From a bacterium (GTDB lineage: Bacteria; Latescibacterota; UBA2968): a stretch of 10,785 bases of DNA. Below, piece by piece: positions 7,573 through 10,785 of the stretch; position 1 is the stretch's first letter; the number at the start of each line of letters is the position of its first letter. The notes under the pieces are model-generated. The model saw nothing but the letters and a program-made list of their open reading frames with translations, had not been told where the DNA came from and ran no database searches. The position numbers were made by a program, and so were the translations under genes. The stretch lies in contig JAPUJS010000318.1 of NCBI GenBank assembly GCA_027296045.1, positions 1 to 10,785 on the forward strand. The letters run 5' to 3'.

Positions 7573-9465
7573 ATGGAAAATTCAGACACAGACCTGGACC
7601 TGGTTTCCCGGACCCTTTCCGGAGATCAGGGGGCATACAGGCGGCTGGTGGAACGCTACCGAAATGCGGTTTATGGGTTGATTCTCAGCTATGTGCGGGA
7701 TTTCGATCAGGCGGAGGATCTGGCCCAGGAGGCGTTTATCCGGGGGTATTACCGGCTTCATACGCTTTCGGACGGGGACCGGTTTGGAGGGTGGTTGCGC
7801 ACGATTGCGGCAAATCTGTGCCGGATGAAGCTTCGCGACCGGCGGATGCTGCCGCTTTCGGAAGACGGTCTGGAAGCCGTTACAGATCCGCTGCCGTCGC
7901 CTGAAGCCGTCCGGGAACAGGAAGAGACGCAGCAGGAGGTATGGGCGGCTCTGGAGCGGCTGTCCCGAAAGGAACAGGAAGTGGTGACCCTTTACTATCT
8001 GGAAGGGGAGCGTGTGGCGGAAGTAGGAAAGTTCCTGGGAATTTCTGCCGAGGCGGTGAAAGCTCGCCTGTACCGGGCCCGAAAAACCCTGCAAAAGGAG
8101 ATGGTGGAGATGGCCAAGAAAACATTGTCACAGAAGAAATTGGGCCGAAAATTTGCAGATCAAATCGAGATACGGGAGTTCAGCGATTTGGCCCGTCTGA
8201 CGGACGAAGAATTGCAGGCTTTGGCGCTGGAGACGGGTATGGCGCTTGCCAGAGGGCTGGCAACGGGAGACGAGGAAGCGGAGGTGTTCAAGCAGCGTGT
8301 GCTGGCCGTTCTGCCCGAACGAGATCGGGAGAACATGGAGGTCCATCTCACCTACAGCGATCCGGCACGGGATGCCAGGCGGACGGTAGTGAAGGCGGCT
8401 CAAGATCTGCAACAATCCGGGGTGATCCGTCCGGCACCCAGATCTTTTGACAAGGCCCCACCAAAGGGGCCGGTTGAGGTCGTGGCGTTCGCCGATTTGC
8501 TTCGGCTGACCGATCGGGAAATTCAGTGGGTGCTGCGCGAGGTGGACACAAAAGATCTTGCGACTGCCCTCCGCGGCAAGGGCAACCGGATCCGTCAGGT
8601 TGCAGATCGGATGCAAAAAAATGTATCGGAGCGGGTGTGGCGGTTTATCGAGATTGAATGGGAGCATTACAAGGTCTCTGCCAAAGCCATTCGGGCGGCT
8701 CAAGAAGGGATCGTGCGCGTGGTTTGGAGCTTGCAAGGAAGCGGAGTCATCCGGCCTTCCAAAATCGGTCCGGAACTGGGCGAACGGGTGGTAGTGCGCT
8801 CTTTTGAGGATTGGGCAAAGTTGTACGACCGGGAGATCCAATATGCGCTTCGGGAGATCGATTCGCGGGATCTGGCGGTTGCCCTGATGGGCAACGGGAA
8901 GCGAATGGGGGCTGTGAAGACCCGAGTGATGCGGAATCTGTCCGAGCGTGTGGGACGTATGATTCGAGAAGCACAGTCTCAGTTTTCGCCCGGCAAAGAA
9001 GATATCGAGGCCTGTCAACAGAAAAGTCTGGAGACAATCAAACAGTTGCAGGTGCTGGGAATGATTCGTCCTCCAGCCCGCAAACCCACACACAGCCAGT
9101 ATGAACGCATGATGACCGCTGCGGCTCAGAAGCGGATCGAGCGGGGGCTGCACGGTGGACGGTGGACCCCGGACGGGATAAGCTACATGACTTTGATTCC
9201 TTATCTGGGGATGGTGATGCGGGACGAGGGTATGGACGCCGCCCGGGCCATGTTGAACGGGGTTCAGGAGTCTGTACTGGAACAGGGTATCCAGTTGCTG
9301 GCGGAAGGGACAGATCGGGAGACGCTGGTGGAGACGTTGGAAAAACAGGCCGATCGGGAAATCAAGCGAATCAAAAGCAAGTTCAAAATGGTGATCGACG
9401 GTCTGGCTGCCATTCAGGAGGGGCAAGCCCCCCGGGAGGTCGGGCATCATTTGGCAAAAATGTAG
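7573..9465 (+). CDS. ECF-type sigma factor fused to three FliG-C-like repeats and a MotA-like tail
   Basis: This 630-residue protein is more than three times the usual ECF sigma length of about 180-200. Residues 15-91 are sigma region 2 (YRRLVERYRNAVYGLI, AEDLAQEAFIRGYYRL, FGGWLRTIAANLCRMKLRDR). Residues 123-180 are region 4 with the helix-turn-helix (LSRKEQEVVTLYYLEGERVA, then GISAEAVKARLYRARKTL). After a basic linker come three repeats of about 90-97 residues (197-287, 301-395, 405-501). Each starts F-x-D/E-x-x-x-L-x-D-x-E-I/L-Q and ends with G-V/M-I-R-P. Repeats 2 and 3 contain FliG C-terminal signatures: REIQWVLREVDTKDLATAL and REIQYALREIDSRDLAVALM, then VSER/LSER before the torque-helix region. 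Residues 535-630 resemble the MotA cytoplasmic loop (EQGIQLLAEGTDRETLVETL) joined to the MotA C-terminal tail (MVIDGLAAIQEGQAPREV), without membrane helices. The ATG at 7573 follows a purine-rich AAGGGGGAAAGG. No anti-sigma gene is adjacent. The sigma and FliG-like calls are strong; the MotA-like call is moderate. Confidence 0.88.
   Translation: MENSDTDLDLVSRTLSGDQGAYRRLVERYRNAVYGLILSYVRDFDQAEDLAQEAFIRGYYRLHTLSDGDRFGGWLRTIAANLCRMKLRDRRMLPLSEDGLEAVTDPLPSPEAVREQEETQQEVWAALERLSRKEQEVVTLYYLEGERVAEVGKFLGISAEAVKARLYRARKTLQKEMVEMAKKTLSQKKLGRKFADQIEIREFSDLARLTDEELQALALETGMALARGLATGDEEAEVFKQRVLAVLPERDRENMEVHLTYSDPARDARRTVVKAAQDLQQSGVIRPAPRSFDKAPPKGPVEVVAFADLLRLTDREIQWVLREVDTKDLATALRGKGNRIRQVADRMQKNVSERVWRFIEIEWEHYKVSAKAIRAAQEGIVRVVWSLQGSGVIRPSKIGPELGERVVVRSFEDWAKLYDREIQYALREIDSRDLAVALMGNGKRMGAVKTRVMRNLSERVGRMIREAQSQFSPGKEDIEACQQKSLETIKQLQVLGMIRPPARKPTHSQYERMMTAAAQKRIERGLHGGRWTPDGISYMTLIPYLGMVMRDEGMDAARAMLNGVQESVLEQGIQLLAEGTDRETLVETLEKQADREIKRIKSKFKMVIDGLAAIQEGQAPREVGHHLAKM
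8161..9075 (+). repeat. Triplicated FliG-C-like domain within the sigma fusion
   Basis: Three in-frame units lie at about 8161-8436, 8473-8757 and 8785-9075. Units 2 and 3 are clearly alike (LTDREIQWVLREVDTKDLA against LYDREIQYALREIDSRDLA). Unit 1 is more diverged (LTDEELQALALETGMALARG) but keeps the FSDLARLTDEEL opening and the GVIRP ending. By-eye alignment to E. coli FliG places R354 and R459 at the position of R281. E362 falls at D289, and R465 and E466 at R287 and D288, so part of the charged torque surface is kept. Confidence 0.7.
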
Positions 9466-9508
9466 GGGCGTCCAGGTCTCGCAAGAATTTGAATCCAATG
9501 GGAGTTCA

Positions 9509-9540
9509 GGGGCACGGCAAGCCGTGCCCCTTTTCTGTTT
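9509..9540 (+). terminator. Strong Rho-independent terminator after the sigma fusion
   Basis: GGGGCACGG (9509-9517) and CCGTGCCCC (9522-9530) form a perfect 9-bp GC-rich stem around a CAAG loop, followed by TTTTCTGTTT. It lies 43 bases after the sigma stop codon. Stems of the GGGGCACGGC type are also common as dispersed intergenic repeats, so it may be both. Confidence 0.85.
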
Positions 9541-9651
9541 GTCCAGAGTAATACCGATTAAAACACAAAATGGCGTCATACACGCACAGAGAGTAATGAA
9601 AAATTCTGCATTAATTTTTATATAAGTTTATGTTTATCAGTTTTTTATTAG

Positions 9652-9691
9652 GATAGATCTATTTTCCCTGCGAAGGGAAAATAGATCTATC
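9652..9691. repeat. Perfect 18-bp inverted repeat with a GCGA loop
   Basis: The left arm 9652-9669 and right arm 9674-9691 are exact reverse complements around the tetraloop GCGA (9670-9673), a GNRA-class loop. Each arm contains the self-complementary 10-mer ATAGATCTAT (9653-9662 and 9681-9690), so the same site also appears as a direct repeat with centres 28 bp apart. No T run follows on either strand, which argues against a terminator. Candidates are a stable RNA stem, a paired operator, or the end of a mobile element. Confidence 0.85.
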
Positions 9692-10208
9692 ACGACACTG
9701 GGTATATTCCAACAGAGGTACGTAATGTCTCACAGGAATTGTACCAACCTTGGCAAGGGCTAAAGGCTGGTTTGCGCCCACGGCAGAGACACGATGGCTG
9801 ATATCGCACATTAAAAGGGGTCCGTCAGGACAGGTCCGTGGCATAGGCGGTCCTCACTCCGTATTTTATTGTAAATAATAAGAAGAGTAAGACATTGAAA
9901 AACCGTGTATTATAGTTATGTGCCTTCAAAGGTAATCCATATGGCCCTTCGTTGGCAGGTCCTTTGCTTAAGAAGGAGGGTGCAGATCTTATACAGAGGA
10001 TAGACACCCATATTCATATTCATTATATCGGGATAAACAAAAAAGCCGTGAACGGTTACGGAATTGACAAGGTTTACGGTAAGGGTGCCTGTGATCTACC
10101 ATTGAGGGACAAGAAGAGATAAACATCAGAAGGTCGGGTCCTCTTGTTTTTAACAGTCGGAAGGCCTTTTTTTTTTCCAGAATAGGGTTCCACATATCCT
10201 ATCACTCC

Positions 10209-10216
10209 AAAGGAGG
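10209..10216 (+). promoter_or_regulatory. Strong ribosome binding site of the lipoprotein gene
   Basis: AAAGGAGG ends seven bases before the ATG at 10224, a near-perfect Shine-Dalgarno match. It is much stronger than those of the ABC genes in this window, so the small lipoprotein may be translated at a high level. Confidence 0.85.
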
Positions 10217-10223
10217 AGAGATT

Positions 10224-10601
10224 ATGAAACGCTATACCCCTTACTCAATCGCTGTCGCTCTGCTGGTCGCTCTCGTCTGGGTCGGCTGCAGCGAGAATCA
10301 GATCCCCCTTGCGCCGGACTCGGGACAGCAACCTCGGGCTGCGGCCAAACCCGCAGGGGGAAAAAGAACGCTTTCTGTGAAGAAGGTGAAAACGCCTAAA
10401 ACCATCGTGATGTCCGATGGCAGGGTGATGGAGAAGGTAGTAACTGTATTCTACAAGAGGGGTGAAGGTAGTCAAGGCGGTGAGGTCAGTAAGATCGTTG
10501 AGGGGAGTGGAAAGTGTTTCGCCTTATTCGCAAACGACGCCAGGTGGAAAACCACAGAGCCCTATATTTTGGATGCGACGATCGTGAGTTGTCTTAGCTG
10601 A
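10224..10601 (+). CDS. Small probable lipoprotein of unknown function
   Basis: This 125-residue protein has a signal peptide: MKRY, a hydrophobic core at about 9-20 (IAVALLVALVWV), then GCS with cysteine at 22. The lipobox reads W-V-G-C; tryptophan at -3 is unusual, but the G-C and following polar residues fit lipidation and export. After the cysteine comes a low-complexity stretch rich in Pro, Ala, Gln and Lys (about 24-60), then a short globular part (TIVMSDGRVMEKVVTVFYKR) ending in ATIVSCLS. I recognise no family. The start is secure because of the strong AAAGGAGG site. The TGA at 10599-10601 is followed in the same frame by at least 61 open codons, so the gene may be a truncated or interrupted form of a longer protein. 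Confidence 0.7.
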   Translation: MKRYTPYSIAVALLVALVWVGCSENQIPLAPDSGQQPRAAAKPAGGKRTLSVKKVKTPKTIVMSDGRVMEKVVTVFYKRGEGSQGGEVSKIVEGSGKCFALFANDARWKTTEPYILDATIVSCLS

Positions 10602-10785
10602 GGTTTTGTAGCTTCCAGGGTAAAATCGAGTCTGATGACCTGTAATAAGTCGGCTAAATTTAAAATATTCGGCCCGGGTACCACGGATGCCAGGCAGGTT
10701 GACGGAGCGGATGATGAGGCTCCGGACGGAAAGAATGAAGTCCTGTTTGCAAATATAGATGAGCCTGGTGTCATCGCCGTTACGA
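10602..10785 (+). CDS. Partial open frame continuing after the lipoprotein stop, cut by the window end
   Basis: This frame is the same as that of the lipoprotein and stays open for 61 codons to the window edge. Its translation looks protein-like, with an acidic stretch DARQVDGADDEAPDGKNE followed by VLFANIDEPGVIAV. An ATG at 10635 could start a separate gene (MTCNKSAKFKIFGPG), but no good ribosome binding site precedes it; AGGG at 10617-10620 is 14 bases away. The alternatives are a downstream gene, the rest of a lipoprotein gene broken by a nonsense mutation, or readthrough of TGA. Other genes in the window use TGA as a normal stop (sppA), so a changed genetic code is unlikely. I do not recognise the product. 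Confidence 0.45.

Larger units (their letters stand above)
9541..10223. other. Gene-poor, AT-richer intergenic stretch
   Basis: About 680 bases hold no convincing gene. Base composition becomes visibly more AT-rich than in the flanking genes, most strongly at 9595-9660. Short open frames on both strands have no ribosome binding site and no recognisable product. The longest tract on the + strand without a stop is 68 codons at 9916-10122, with no ATG. Contents I can name are the perfect hairpin at 9652-9691 and a run of ten T at 10167-10176. A TTGACA hexamer at 10064-10069 has no matching -10. The stretch could hold remnants of a decayed gene or element, or regulatory DNA for the lipoprotein gene. 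Confidence 0.5.

Noticed and set aside
8128..9579. 483-codon open frame on the - strand
   Set aside because: It is antisense to the sigma/FliG-like fusion, runs back through the terminator hairpin, and its translation shows no recognisable domain.
9659..9844. 61-codon - strand frame overlapping the perfect hairpin
   Set aside because: It runs into one arm of the inverted repeat, and its product resembles no family I know. It could be a decayed element, but there is too little to call it a gene.
10064..10069. TTGACA as a -35 element for the lipoprotein gene
   Set aside because: No acceptable -10 hexamer occurs 15-19 bases downstream, and the hexamer is about 155 bases from the start codon.
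10167..10176. Run of ten T as a terminator
   Set aside because: The preceding AAGGCCTT is palindromic without room for a loop, so no proper stem-loop precedes the T run.

Overview
The window comes from a bacterium of moderate GC content with Gram-negative-type features: an SppA-like envelope protease and a probable lipoprotein, with genes that use TAA, TAG and TGA as stops. No gene in it fixes the phylum. The mix of long sigma-factor fusions and DUF1854/ABC modules would suit one of the less-studied lineages (for example Latescibacterota-like or other FCB-type bacteria), but that is inference. Everything that looks coding is on the + strand. I see no tRNA, rRNA, CRISPR array or intact mobile element.

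Layout. (1) 3-203: C-terminal end of a probable Sfp-type 4'-phosphopantetheinyl transferase, cut by the window edge. (2) 393-5466: a tight three-gene operon encoding two paralogous ABC exporter half-transporters, each with a PH-like N-terminal region and a four-cysteine zinc ribbon, followed by a DUF1854 protein. It closes with a clear terminator at 5487-5516. This is the module annotated elsewhere as 'cyanophycin metabolism-associated', but no cyanophycin gene is visible here. (3) 5664-7406: an SppA-type membrane-anchored signal peptide peptidase with both catalytic residues. (4) 7407-7572: a short spacer with a REP-like hairpin. (5) 7573-9465: the most unusual gene, an ECF-type sigma factor whose reading frame continues into three FliG-C-like repeats and a tail that resembles the cytoplasmic parts of the flagellar stator protein MotA with its membrane helices removed. 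A strong terminator follows at 9509-9540. (6) 9541-10223: an AT-richer stretch without a convincing gene, containing a perfect 18-bp hairpin. (7) 10224-10601: a small probable lipoprotein. Its frame continues open after one in-frame TGA to the window end, so there is either a second partial gene or an interrupted longer one.

How the parts fit. The two ABC proteins are most simply read as a heterodimeric exporter with DUF1854 as its accessory partner. The sigma fusion has no anti-sigma gene beside it, is bounded by its own terminator, and joins a transcription factor to modules resembling the two partners of the flagellar torque interface. This suggests, without proving it, a self-contained regulator linked to motility or envelope state, or a reuse of rotor/stator folds as a switch.
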